Below, piece after piece: positions 1-7,606 of a stretch of 31,421 nt of DNA. This DNA comes from a bacterium UBP15_UBA6099 (lineage in GTDB: Bacteria > UBP15 > UBA6099): positions 1 to 31,421 of the forward strand of contig DIWT01000006.1 in NCBI GenBank assembly GCA_002435745.1. The letters run 5' to 3'. The position numbers and the translations under genes are program-made. The number at the start of each line of letters is the position of its first letter. Positions within the stretch are counted from its first letter, which is position 1. The notes below the pieces were generated by a model that did no database searches, was not told the DNA's origin, and saw nothing but the letters and a program-made list of their open reading frames with translations.

Positions 1-87
1 GCAGAAAAAAGTTTACACTATCCCCCTTATAATGGCGATGATATATTTATTTAGAAAAAAAGTCTATCTTGCGTGGCGGGATGCGGG

Positions 88-128
88 ACAAAAAACAAGC
101 CCGGCGGGCGCTAAGGCGACCGCCGGGC
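88..128 (-). terminator. Intrinsic terminator after the ferredoxin gene
   Basis: Read on the minus strand, a perfect 9-bp inverted repeat (99-107 paired with 120-128, 12-nt loop) is followed directly by a T-rich run (complement of 88-98). It lies 21 bp past the ferredoxin stop codon, as expected for a Rho-independent terminator. Confidence 0.85.
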
Positions 129-149
129 GGTATGTTCGATACTGAGTTG

Positions 150-320
150 TCAGCCGGCGACTATGGCGTCGTTCGGGCAGACTTCAACGCAGGAGCCGCA
201 GTCGGTGCAGGTTTCGGGGTCGATTTTGTAAATCTCATCGCCCTCGCTGATGGCCTCGACAGGGCATTCCGCCATGCAGGCTCCGCAGGCAACGCAGTCA
301 TCTGTGATTTTGTGAGCCAT
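150..320 (-). CDS. 2[4Fe-4S] ferredoxin, 56 aa
   Basis: Small soluble electron carrier of the bacterial (clostridial-type) ferredoxin family. The translation begins MAHKITDDC and has two cluster-binding motifs, CVACGACMAECP (about residues 9-20) and CTDCGSCVEVCP (about 38-49). Each is CxxCxxCxxxCP, so all eight cysteines for two [4Fe-4S] clusters are present, and 56 aa is the usual length. GAGGAG stands 7-8 nt before the ATG, which fixes the start. The gene has its own promoter-like sequence at 387-414 and a strong terminator at 88-128, so it is probably monocistronic. Proteins of this type serve low-potential redox reactions such as pyruvate or 2-oxoacid oxidoreductases and hydrogenases; the partner is not visible here. 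MobB is the upstream neighbour on the same strand. Confidence 0.95.
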   Translation of the reverse strand: MAHKITDDCVACGACMAECPVEAISEGDEIYKIDPETCTDCGSCVEVCPNDAIVAG

Positions 321-386
321 TGTGTTTCTCCTCTCATATTTGCGGGCCGCGCGGTGGCCGCCCTTTTTCGATTCCGAGCCGTAATC

Positions 387-414
387 AGTATAAACGACGC
401 GCTGATTTTATCAA
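387..414 (-). promoter_or_regulatory. Putative sigma70 promoter of the ferredoxin gene
   Basis: On the minus strand TTGATA (409-414) and TATACT (387-392) are separated by 16 bp. Each box matches consensus at 5 of 6 positions. It sits 67 bp before the ferredoxin ATG in the gap between mobB and the ferredoxin. Called by eye only. Confidence 0.5.
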
Positions 415-463
415 TACCCGGAGAGCAAGAATGTTCCGCCGCCTATTTTGCCGTTCGGCGCGC

Positions 464-1105
464 TCAACGCCCGATTTTTATGTGGACGCGCTCTCCCTTT
501 TTTCCGCCTTTAAGCGAGGACAGCATTCCCTTGACGGTCTGGCCGATGAAAGCCTTGACGAAAGGTTTCACGGGAAGGAAATTTCCGTCTATCCAGACGC
601 GCACTTCGCTGCGCGAAACGCTCTTGAGATATCTGTCCTGAATGAAGTCGGAGATGCCCTTTGCGTCGTCGCGGTCAAAGACTGGGACGCCTGCTTCGAA
701 TGTTGAGGGGGCGGCTACCGCGATCATTTCCTCGGCGTTGAAACCTCTCGGCTCCGGACTGTCGCCTTTCACCCATATTTTATCGCATTCCTGCTCTTTG
801 CCGCCTTCGACGATTACTATATCCGCGAGGGTGAAATACTGATAAACGATTTCATCAAGCGAGGGGGCGGGGTCGGACGGAATGAAAAGGGCGGTTTTCC
901 GGGGGGCGACGAGCGCGGTGGCGTAAGCGCCGGCGGCAGTGTGCCTGAAAGTGTCCTTTCCCTCTGTGTCCGGATCGAAGTCGCAACGCGTGAATTTTGC
1001 TGTTCCCACTTTGTATCCGCGCGATGAGAGTTCCGCGACAATCTTTTCGACGAGAGTGGTCTTGCCAGTGTTCGAGTCTCCCACAAAAGAAACGACAGGA
1101 ATCAT
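464..1105 (-). CDS. mobB: Molybdopterin-guanine dinucleotide biosynthesis adapter protein MobB
   Basis: P-loop GTP-binding protein of the MobB family, which helps deliver or load the guanylated molybdenum cofactor onto enzymes in the cytoplasm. The Walker A loop GDSNTGKTT is at residues 9-17. The family signature DPDTEGKDTFRHTAAGA, which resembles the D-x2-GKDS-x-RH-x-AGA stretch of MobB, is at about 44-60, and VIVEGGK at 97-103 matches the VEGYK region. The family core is about 165 aa. This protein has 213 aa because of a basic C-terminal extension (about 165-213), similar to tails I recall on MobB proteins of anaerobes; its role is unknown. GGAGG lies just upstream of the ATG. No MobA or other cofactor gene lies in the window, so the molybdo- or tungsto-enzyme client cannot be named. 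Confidence 0.9.
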   Translation of the reverse strand: MIPVVSFVGDSNTGKTTLVEKIVAELSSRGYKVGTAKFTRCDFDPDTEGKDTFRHTAAGAYATALVAPRKTALFIPSDPAPSLDEIVYQYFTLADIVIVEGGKEQECDKIWVKGDSPEPRGFNAEEMIAVAAPSTFEAGVPVFDRDDAKGISDFIQDRYLKSVSRSEVRVWIDGNFLPVKPFVKAFIGQTVKGMLSSLKGGKKGERVHIKIGR

Positions 1106-1132
1106 TTGAGCGCCTCCAAATCTTGTGGAATC

Positions 1133-1160
1133 ATTTTAACCGGGGCGGCGGAAAAGGCAA
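1133..1160 (-). promoter_or_regulatory. Putative promoter of mobB
   Basis: On the minus strand TTGCCT (1155-1160) and TAAAAT (1133-1138) are 16 bp apart, 27 bp before the mobB start codon, in the divergent gap with the flippase gene. Confidence 0.4.
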
Positions 1161-1270
1161 ACGCCGCGGGCGCGGGGGGCCGGCGCGCGCGCCTCTTCCA
1201 TTATTCCTCCGTATGGTGGTAGACTTATTGCCTGTGCGGTTCGTTCAAATCAAACGCGGGCGGTAACCTG

Positions 1271-2947
1271 ATGGCTGAAGAGGCGAAAAAGAAAAAGCGC
1301 GGAGATGTGTTCAGCGCGGGGACGACGGACGAGGAGAAGAAAAAAAGGTTCAACGCGGGCGGGATAGTGGCGATGGCCGGGTTTCTTGCGGGCGGGGTGT
1401 TTCAAGCCATGTGGATGGCGGTCACGCCGAGGCTTCTGGGAGAACAGGGCATGGGGCTGTTTTCCCCGCTGTTTCAGGCGGCGTACGCGGTGGCGACTCT
1501 GATTGCGCTGGGCATCCCGCAGACTATAGTCACTTTCGTGTCGAAGCATTATGAAAATGAATTCGACGAATCATTGAAGTTCATGACGGACGGCTGCCGG
1601 CTGATGTTCGTGGTCGCGTTGGGAGTGGTGGCGGTATCGACGGCGGCCTCTCTGTTTGCGGCGTCGACCGGAGCGATGAGCGCTTTCGCCGCGGCCTTGA
1701 CGATAGTGTTCATGATAACGATAGCCTTCATGGCTCTGTTCTGGGGGGTGAATGGAATTCTGAACGGATTCCAGCGCCTCGATTTAATGACAATCGGCAA
1801 TATAGTGTATCCGATAGGGATATTCGCGGCTTCGACGGCGCTGATAGTCGCGGCGCACAGGACGATGCCGGGCGCGGACAGATGGGATGTCGTAGGCGCG
1901 GTGGCGGGAGTGGGGATCGGACACCTTATCGCTCTTGGCGTCGCAATGGCGGTGGTGGCGAAGACGGGTCTGGTCCCGGTTAAGAGGCTGATCGCGTTCA
2001 GGTCCGCGCACGGGTTGTACGGTCGGATATTAAAGTTCGGCGGAATCACAGCGGTGGCTTTCTTCAGCATGACGCTGGCTCAGAACCTGACGACGATAAT
2101 AGTGCGCGTGGTCGGGATGAACGGGTTGCCGTTTGAGGGAATGAGAGGGCCTCTTTTCAGCTCGGCGCGAAATTGTGTTTATGAAACCGCATCGAAAAGC
2201 TGCGAAGCGGCTATCGGGCATTTCGGCAACGCGCTCATTTACGGGCTTGCCCCGATGCTGATCACCGGCATTGCCGTGGCGGTGATTCCGGCGATGTCGG
2301 AAGCGGAAGACAGGGGCAGGCGCGATCTGATGCAGCACTACTACACTTCCGCGATGTCGCAGTCGATGGCCATTATCGGATGCTTCATCGCTCTGTTCGG
2401 AGTGATCATCGGCCCGCTGATCGAGATAATGAACGGCAAGGAGTTCCCCGCCGAAGTCATGCACCCGCTAGGCGTTCTCGGCGTGATAGGCGGCTCCGGG
2501 CTTGCGCTTCTGTTCGTGCTAATCAACATGTTCACAGGGCTGAAGAGACCGCAGATACCGGCGGTCATACTAGTGGCGGTGGTGGTTGCGATGACGGCGT
2601 CGATAACGGCGCTGTCGTACACGAGGAACATATTGTGGCCGATGGCCGGATTCATAGGGCCGGTGTGGATCGGGTGCGCGGTGTGTTTCGTGATGGCGGT
2701 CAGAGTGTTCGGACTGAAGTTTCCGTGGAGCGCGTTTTACGAGCCTGCGGCGGCGGCGGTTATTCCGGTGGCTCTCGTGCTGTTCGCGCTTCCCCCGGTG
2801 ATGCCGGTGGCGGGCAGGGAGTGGGCGACTGGCTTGGCGACGCTGGCCGTGCTAGCGCCGTACTGGATCGTAATCCTGTTGTTTGAAAAACGCAGAAAAA
2901 GGGCCGTCCCGCCAGCGGGCGCCGACGAACTGTTGAAGGAAGCGTAA
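1271..2947 (+). CDS. MVF-superfamily lipid-linked saccharide flippase-like membrane protein
   Basis: Polytopic inner-membrane protein of 558 aa, with a charged cytoplasmic N-terminus (about 30 residues rich in Lys and Glu) followed by a long series of hydrophobic segments, about 12-14 by eye. The first segment and the loop VTPRLLGEQGMGLFSPLF match the start of polysaccharide biosynthesis proteins and Wzx/MurJ-like flippases (G-x6-R-x-LG-x3-G-x-F). The usual role is to flip undecaprenyl-linked sugars or lipid II across the membrane. The gap to the following J-domain gene is 47 bp, so the two may be co-transcribed. The glycosyltransferase and sugar aminotransferase genes elsewhere in the window fit a surface-polysaccharide role, but the substrate cannot be read from the sequence. 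The Shine-Dalgarno site before the ATG is weak. A MATE-type transporter is the main alternative. Confidence 0.75.
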   Translation: MAEEAKKKKRGDVFSAGTTDEEKKKRFNAGGIVAMAGFLAGGVFQAMWMAVTPRLLGEQGMGLFSPLFQAAYAVATLIALGIPQTIVTFVSKHYENEFDESLKFMTDGCRLMFVVALGVVAVSTAASLFAASTGAMSAFAAALTIVFMITIAFMALFWGVNGILNGFQRLDLMTIGNIVYPIGIFAASTALIVAAHRTMPGADRWDVVGAVAGVGIGHLIALGVAMAVVAKTGLVPVKRLIAFRSAHGLYGRILKFGGITAVAFFSMTLAQNLTTIIVRVVGMNGLPFEGMRGPLFSSARNCVYETASKSCEAAIGHFGNALIYGLAPMLITGIAVAVIPAMSEAEDRGRRDLMQHYYTSAMSQSMAIIGCFIALFGVIIGPLIEIMNGKEFPAEVMHPLGVLGVIGGSGLALLFVLINMFTGLKRPQIPAVILVAVVVAMTASITALSYTRNILWPMAGFIGPVWIGCAVCFVMAVRVFGLKFPWSAFYEPAAAAVIPVALVLFALPPVMPVAGREWATGLATLAVLAPYWIVILLFEKRRKRAVPPAGADELLKEA

Positions 2948-2994
2948 AGCAGGCTCGGCCGGGTTGCCGCGCGCTGCTATCGGGGTGTTTGAAG

Positions 2995-3717
2995 ATGGAC
3001 AATTTCTATGAAATTCTCGGCGTGCCGGAAACGGCCGGGGCCGACGAGATAAAAAAAGCGTATTACAGGCTTGCCAAACAGCTACACCCCGACACCGGGA
3101 ACGGCGACGAGAAGGCGTTCCGGGAAGTGAACCGCGCGTACAACATACTGTCGCGTCCCGAATCCAGAAGCGACTACGACAAGACGCTAAGCAATTTCAG
3201 GAATCAGACGGGCGATTTTAACGCGTACGCGGCGGATGTTTACGAGGTCAGCGGCAGGCAGATACAGAACTTGCTCAGAGAGCTTGTGAGGCAGACGAAC
3301 CTGACGCGCGTGAGAATCAAGAGCAACGGGCGCACGCTGGTGGATGTGCCGATCGCCACGGCTGTCGCCCTCACCACCGCCGGGTTCATCTTCGCTCCGA
3401 TCGCGACTCTCCTCATAAATGTCGGCATAGACAGGTTTTTCGAAATGGAAGTCGGAAACGTGATCCTCGATATGTACGAGGAAACCGCAAAGAAGCACGA
3501 GACGGGGTTGTTGCAGGAAGCGGAACTCGGATACAAGAAGATAATAGAGATGAGCGAATATTTTGTGCCCGCCCACATGAATCTGGGCATGTTGTACAGG
3601 CAGTTGGGGGAGAGCCGGAAAGCGGAAGAGGCGTTCCGGAAGATTCTTGAGATAGCTCCGTTCGGGGAAGTGGGCGCGATGGCCAGAACGAACTTGGAAG
3701 AGTTGCGGGGATTTTAG
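2995..3717 (+). CDS. J-domain protein with DUF4342-like middle region and C-terminal TPR
   Basis: Residues 3-65 form a J domain with the HPD motif at 31-33, needed to stimulate the DnaK ATPase. The Gly/Phe and zinc-finger regions of DnaJ are absent, so this is a class C J-protein. Residues about 95-155 (LRELVRQTNLTRVRIKSNG, then a hydrophobic stretch at 119-143) resemble DUF4342, a small domain pairing a beta element with a hydrophobic helix. Residues about 160-230 contain at least one clear tetratricopeptide repeat (AHMNLGMLYRQLGESRKAEE). I chose the ATG at 2995 over a TTG at 2989 because GGGGTG is spaced 7 nt from the ATG and overlaps the TTG spacing. The hydrophobic part suggests membrane association (inference), perhaps recruiting DnaK to the membrane. 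Neighbours: flippase upstream, STN-like protein 50 bp downstream. Confidence 0.85.
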   Translation: MDNFYEILGVPETAGADEIKKAYYRLAKQLHPDTGNGDEKAFREVNRAYNILSRPESRSDYDKTLSNFRNQTGDFNAYAADVYEVSGRQIQNLLRELVRQTNLTRVRIKSNGRTLVDVPIATAVALTTAGFIFAPIATLLINVGIDRFFEMEVGNVILDMYEETAKKHETGLLQEAELGYKKIIEMSEYFVPAHMNLGMLYRQLGESRKAEEAFRKILEIAPFGEVGAMARTNLEELRGF

Positions 3718-3767
3718 GGAAAGGCGAGCCGCAGACTCTTCGCGGCGGCGGCGAGGGGGGAACCGCG

Positions 3768-4328
3768 ATGGATTCTCTGATAGCGTTAATCGCCGGTGCG
3801 GGGCTTGGGACAGCCGCCGCGTGGATGCCGTACAGCAACGCCGCTCTGGCGTTGTTCATCCTCCTTCCCGTCGTGTTCGCGATTAGACTTCTTTTCGACG
3901 TCAGATTCAGAGGGAGCCGCAAGGCGTCCCGCCGCATGGCCCTGTTTGCGGGTTTTTGGATGGCGGTCGCTTTTTTTCAGTTGAGGCCGTCCGGTTTGAA
4001 CGCGATGCTGGCCCCGATGTCGGTAGACGGAGCGAGGGTTGGCGACATGCTCGAAGCGTGGAGCGAAAAAGCTCCGAACGTGGACTTCGAATGCGCGCCG
4101 GAAATTGCCGACAAAAGAATATCTATTCACACGATAACGAGGGTGACTATCGCCGAGGCTGCGGACATGGCCGCGAGCAAGGCGGACGCCCGAGCGACAT
4201 ACGAGCGTGACGACAGAGGAAGGTCTATAGCCGCCGGGCCGCATGTTAAAATAACATTCACTTCCGGTTCCGGCGAAAACGAGAGCGAAGAGGGCGATTC
4301 GAAATTCTTCAGGTTCGAGGTATACTGA
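3768..4328 (+). CDS. Small membrane protein with an STN-like C-terminal domain
   Basis: 186 aa. The first 80 residues hold three hydrophobic segments (about 2-20, 24-43 and 57-75) with a basic loop RGSRKASRR between the second and third, so the N-terminal half is in the membrane. Residues about 88-160 (VGDMLEAWSEKAPNVDF, then KRISIHTITRVTIAEAADMAA) follow the pattern of the secretin/TonB short N-terminal (STN) domain: a helix, a strand, an 'x-isi-x-v-T-x-eA' strand-helix, then a strand. STN domains usually belong to secretins or outer-membrane receptors; neither lies next to this gene. A GAGGGGGG Shine-Dalgarno precedes the ATG. Function unknown; the domain call is by pattern only. Confidence 0.65.
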   Translation: MDSLIALIAGAGLGTAAAWMPYSNAALALFILLPVVFAIRLLFDVRFRGSRKASRRMALFAGFWMAVAFFQLRPSGLNAMLAPMSVDGARVGDMLEAWSEKAPNVDFECAPEIADKRISIHTITRVTIAEAADMAASKADARATYERDDRGRSIAAGPHVKITFTSGSGENESEEGDSKFFRFEVY

Positions 4329-4360
4329 TTCGCGCCGCGCGCGGCGGCGCGGGAGGCCGC

Positions 4361-5389
4361 ATGGCGAAACACCTCAGACTCGCAAGGCTTCTTGAGCTTC
4401 TCACCGTCATCAAATATCACCCTGACTGGGGGCCGAAGAAACTCGCCAAATATTTCGAGATATCCGAGAAAAGGCTGTACGACGACCTGAACGAACTGAA
4501 CGCGGCCAATATCCCTCTTGTGTACAACGGAAAAGGTTATTCGTATCTGAGCATGAGCGCGCTGCCTCCGGTGAGGTTCACGATAGACGAGGCGCTCGCG
4601 CTTGTCATGTGCGGAACCATGCTCGAAGGGCAGAAGGACGACGTGTATTCGAAGCTGGCGCGCGGGGCGGCGGCAAAACTGCTCGAACTTCTCCCTGAAG
4701 AATCCCGGCGGATGGTTATGGCTCTCGAAGGCAAAGTGAGCGTTCGAGGCAAGGGCAGCTCGGAGCTTAACCACGCGCTCAAAGCGATGAACGAGGCGGT
4801 TGCGTCGCGCTCGACCATCGAGTGTTCGTACTACTCCTACAGCAGCGGCAAGACCACGCGTCGGAAGATTGACCCGTACGGCCTGATCTTCAGAGGCAAT
4901 TCATGGTATGTGTTGGGCGGATGCCATAGCAGGGGCGAAGTCCGCACATTCCGAGTGAACAGGATGAAGGACATAGAGGCGACCGGGGAAAAGTTCGAAT
5001 ATCCGGAAGGGTTTTCAATCGAGGACCATGTGAGAAGAAGCTGGGCGGTTTTTCAGGGCGCGGAGACGGACGTGGAGGTTTTGTTTTCTCCCAAGCTGGC
5101 TCCACTGATTGAAGAGCACCGCTGGCAGCCCGAACAGGAAATCATCAAACTGGAAGACGGCTCGATAATATTCAAGACAAAAGTTGCCGGGACACTGGAA
5201 ATCCGCCGCTGGATAATGAGTTGGGGAGAAGGAGCCGAAGCTCTCGCGCCGGAGAGTCTGAGGCTGGAGATTGCCGGGATCGCGGGTGGGATGGCAAAGA
5301 GTCACGCGAGGGCGAAAAGAATCCCGAGCGGCGCGAAAAAGCAAGCCGCTCCTGCGGCAAAGAAAAAGAAACCGCGCAAGATGAAATGA
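4361..5389 (+). CDS. WYL-domain transcriptional regulator
   Basis: 342 aa, classical architecture of the WYL (PafB/YafY-type) regulators. An N-terminal winged HTH at about 1-65 ends in DDLNELNAANIPLVYNGKGY, the recognition helix and wing typical of this group. The WYL domain at about 137-215 contains SWYVLGGC, where the name-giving W-Y-L reads W-Y-V, and the ligand-binding arginines RTFRVNRM. A WCX-type C-terminal domain (about 235-315) follows. Such proteins sense ligands such as nucleic acids or small molecules and control DNA-damage, defence or metabolic genes. The last 30 residues are an unstructured Lys/Ala-rich tail (AAPAAKKKKPRKMK), unusual for the family and possibly a non-specific DNA contact (inference). 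Its target may be the local plus-strand run; no operator is visible. Confidence 0.9.
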   Translation: MAKHLRLARLLELLTVIKYHPDWGPKKLAKYFEISEKRLYDDLNELNAANIPLVYNGKGYSYLSMSALPPVRFTIDEALALVMCGTMLEGQKDDVYSKLARGAAAKLLELLPEESRRMVMALEGKVSVRGKGSSELNHALKAMNEAVASRSTIECSYYSYSSGKTTRRKIDPYGLIFRGNSWYVLGGCHSRGEVRTFRVNRMKDIEATGEKFEYPEGFSIEDHVRRSWAVFQGAETDVEVLFSPKLAPLIEEHRWQPEQEIIKLEDGSIIFKTKVAGTLEIRRWIMSWGEGAEALAPESLRLEIAGIAGGMAKSHARAKRIPSGAKKQAAPAAKKKKPRKMK

Positions 5390-5417
5390 AACGCGGCGGT
5401 TGCTGGCGCGGCAAGGC

Positions 5418-5446
5418 TTTCCCATCGCGGCGCAAAGGGATATAAT
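5418..5446 (+). promoter_or_regulatory. Putative promoter of the zinc-ribbon/CD225 gene
   Basis: A perfect TATAAT at 5441-5446 lies 41 bp before the ATG at 5488. The matching -35 position (TTTCCC, 5418-5423, 17-bp spacer) is weak. Its place after the WYL stop suggests a separate transcript. Confidence 0.5.
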
Positions 5447-5487
5447 AAGCATCAGGGCGATTCGTCGCCGCGAACGGAGGGAATTTC

Positions 5488-6036
5488 ATGTACTGCTCGG
5501 AATGCGGGAAGATGAACGCGGATGAGTCGCGGTTCTGCTACGCGTGCGGCGCGAGGCTTTCCGCAATGGCGCAGGAAACTGCCGGGGCGGTTCCGCCAGA
5601 GGGGCAGACCGCGCCCGGAGCTGGCGCGGCTCCCGGCGGTTACTATGCAAATGCGGCTCCCTCGCGCGCATACCGCCGGCTTGATTTCAGAAGCGTGGGA
5701 ATTCCCGACTACATGGCGCACGGAACGCTTATGACAATCTTTTCTCTCATGTGTTGCTGCGCTCTGAACTTTATGTTCCCAGTAACGCTTGTTCTGGGAA
5801 TAGTGATAATGGTGAACGCGTCGAAGATTAGGGCTCTGGCGATAGCCGGAAACACAGAGGCGGCGCTGGACGTGTCGAACACGAACCGGTCATTGTTCAT
5901 AGCGGCGATAGTCGCGTTCTGTCTGGGAGTGGCGTTGTTCGCGTTCTCGACGATTATGAGCGGCATGACCGGGCTCCTCGGCGGTCTGGGCGCGATGGAC
6001 GGAATGAACTTCGAGTGGAGTCCCGGAAAAATTTAG
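5488..6036 (+). CDS. Zinc-ribbon protein with CD225/dispanin-like membrane domain
   Basis: 182 aa. The N-terminus carries a zinc ribbon with C3, C6, C17 and C20 (CxxC-x10-CxxC). A Pro/Gly/Ala-rich linker runs from about 25 to 65. The C-terminal part (about 74-165) has two hydrophobic helices separated by the polar loop VNASKIRALAIAGNTEAA and SNTNRSL, the pattern of the CD225/dispanin (IFITM-like) family: Cys cluster, first helix, 'SxK...aGd...A...S', second helix. Bacterial dispanins are small inner-membrane proteins of unknown function, often fused to zinc ribbons. GGAGGGA precedes the ATG. Confidence 0.85.
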   Translation: MYCSECGKMNADESRFCYACGARLSAMAQETAGAVPPEGQTAPGAGAAPGGYYANAAPSRAYRRLDFRSVGIPDYMAHGTLMTIFSLMCCCALNFMFPVTLVLGIVIMVNASKIRALAIAGNTEAALDVSNTNRSLFIAAIVAFCLGVALFAFSTIMSGMTGLLGGLGAMDGMNFEWSPGKI

Positions 6037-6157
6037 CGGCCGACTCCGGCGGCGGTCTTCAGGATCAAGAGCATTCTAAATAGCTTGATATGAATAGGCG
6101 GCTTTTTTCTTAATCCTCATTGCTAGAAATGCGGGTCAATCTTTAAGCGGGCCGGAC

Positions 6158-6186
6158 TTCAAATATTTTCGTCGGCATGATACAAT
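6158..6186 (+). promoter_or_regulatory. Putative promoter of the small acidic protein gene
   Basis: TTCAAA (6158-6163) and TACAAT (6181-6186) are 17 bp apart, 36 bp before the ATG at 6223. Moderate match to consensus. Confidence 0.4.
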
Positions 6187-6222
6187 CTTTCTGCGCCGGA
6201 TGACGCGGAGGGAGCGGGTTCA

Positions 6223-6438
6223 ATGGCAATTTCGAGAGCTGACATCAGAATCATCTATCTTTGTTTCCGGATACTCGACAGCGCGTTGCCGTACGAGGAG
6301 GAAATGGAAGAGATAATGGACAAGTGCAAAGAGATACTGACTTCCGACGAGATTCTTGAGATAGACGAGGAGGCGGACTCGCTGTTGTCCGGTTCCGAAA
6401 GCCTTCGCGCACTGGCGGAGAAAATCCTCAACATCTGA
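6223..6438 (+). CDS. Small acidic hypothetical protein, 71 aa
   Basis: I do not recognise this gene. The product is strongly acidic, has no hydrophobic segment and is likely all-helical: the stretches EEEMEEIMDKCKEIL and SESLRALAEKILNI look like amphipathic helices. A purine-rich GGAGGGAGCGGG lies upstream of the ATG and a promoter-like sequence at 6158-6186. It is the last plus-strand gene before the convergent opp operon. Coding status rests on the start signals and on its own promoter; no homology is claimed. Confidence 0.6.
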   Translation: MAISRADIRIIYLCFRILDSALPYEEEMEEIMDKCKEILTSDEILEIDEEADSLLSGSESLRALAEKILNI

Positions 6439-6628
6439 CCGCGCAAAGTTCAAGCGGCGATATCAGATTCAAAAAACAGTTTTGCGACTGATTTCCGCGC
6501 GCTCCGTCGACTTGCTTTTCAGACCCTATTGCATAATCTGAAAGAAATTCATTTCTATGGCTAATGACACAATCATACAAAAGACGATTTCGCATTGAAC
6601 GAATTCCAGTAAAACCAGCAGCATGAAG

Positions 6629-7606
6629 TCAGATGAGCAGGCAGGCCGCATAGTGTCCGGGGGCAATTTCGCGGAGCGCGGGAGATTCTTTTTCGCAACG
6701 GTCAATCTTCGAGGGACAGCGGGACGCGAACGCGCATCCGGGAATTTCCGAATCCGGGCCGGGGACGTCTCCTGTCAGGATGATGCGGCGCCTCTTCGCC
6801 TCGACTTCGGGATCGGGTATCGGTATGGCGGAGAGAAGAGCTTTCGTGTACGGGTGAGCGGGCGACGCGTAGATGTCCTTTGAGTCGGCTAACTCTACGA
6901 TTTTGCCAAGATACATGACGGCGACGCGGTTGCTGATGTGCCGCACAACGCTGAGGTCGTGAGCTATAAAAAGATAGCTGAAATGGTATTTGTTCTGAAG
7001 GTCTTCGAGCAGGTTGATTATCTGAGCGCGGATGGAGACGTCCAGAGCGCTCACCGGCTCGTCGCAGATAATCAGCGAGGGGTTGAGAGCTAGCGCGCGG
7101 GCGATGCCGATGCGCTGCCGCTGGCCGCCGCTGAACTCGTGGGGATATCTCCTGATGTAGCGCGGGTCAAGCCCGACGGTTTCTAGAAGCTCCTCGGCGC
7201 GGGTCTGCCTCTCCCGCGCGTTCATGACGTTGAAACAAGCCAGAGGCTCGGTGACTATCTGCAGCACTGTCATGCGCGGGTTCAGAGAAGCGTACGGGTC
7301 CTGATAAATCACCTGAAGGTCTTTGTAAATCATGCGGAGATTTTCGCCGCGCAGTCCTGCGATGTTCTTTCCGTCGAAAGTGATTTCTCCCGCCGCCGTT
7401 TTTTCGAGGCCGAGGATGGCCTTGGCAGCGGTGGTTTTTCCGCATCCGCTTTCTCCGACCAGTCCGAGGGTTTCCCCTTTTTCAATATCGAAAGAAACGC
7501 CGTTCACAGCGCGGATGCAGCCAGTGATTCTGCGTCGGATGAAGCCCGTCCGGATTGGGAAGTGGACTTTGACGTCCCGGAGCGATAGCAGAGGAGACAC
7601 ACTCAT
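6629..7606 (-). CDS. oppF: Oligopeptide/dipeptide ABC transporter ATP-binding protein (OppF/DppF type)
   Basis: 325-aa nucleotide-binding subunit of a peptide importer, cytoplasmic, pairing with OppD. Walker A GESGCGKTT is at 51-59, the Q-loop YQDPYASLNP at 101-110, the ABC signature SGGQRQR at 159-165 and Walker B LIICDEP at 178-184, with H-loop AHD further on. The C-terminal oligopeptide/dipeptide extension (about 255-325) has the cysteine set CAFASRCPSKIDRCEKESP typical of OppF/DppF, which often binds an iron-sulfur cluster in this family. The open frame runs far upstream, but the ATG at 7606 overlaps the oppD stop as ATGA and starts right where homologues start. Last gene of the operon. 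Confidence 0.95.
   Translation of the reverse strand: MSVSPLLSLRDVKVHFPIRTGFIRRRITGCIRAVNGVSFDIEKGETLGLVGESGCGKTTAAKAILGLEKTAAGEITFDGKNIAGLRGENLRMIYKDLQVIYQDPYASLNPRMTVLQIVTEPLACFNVMNARERQTRAEELLETVGLDPRYIRRYPHEFSGGQRQRIGIARALALNPSLIICDEPVSALDVSIRAQIINLLEDLQNKYHFSYLFIAHDLSVVRHISNRVAVMYLGKIVELADSKDIYASPAHPYTKALLSAIPIPDPEVEAKRRRIILTGDVPGPDSEIPGCAFASRCPSKIDRCEKESPALREIAPGHYAACLLI

Noticed and set aside
1..33. A TATAAT at 28-33 as the promoter of a gene at the left edge
   Set aside because: No -35 box at the right distance, and no plus-strand gene follows before 1271.
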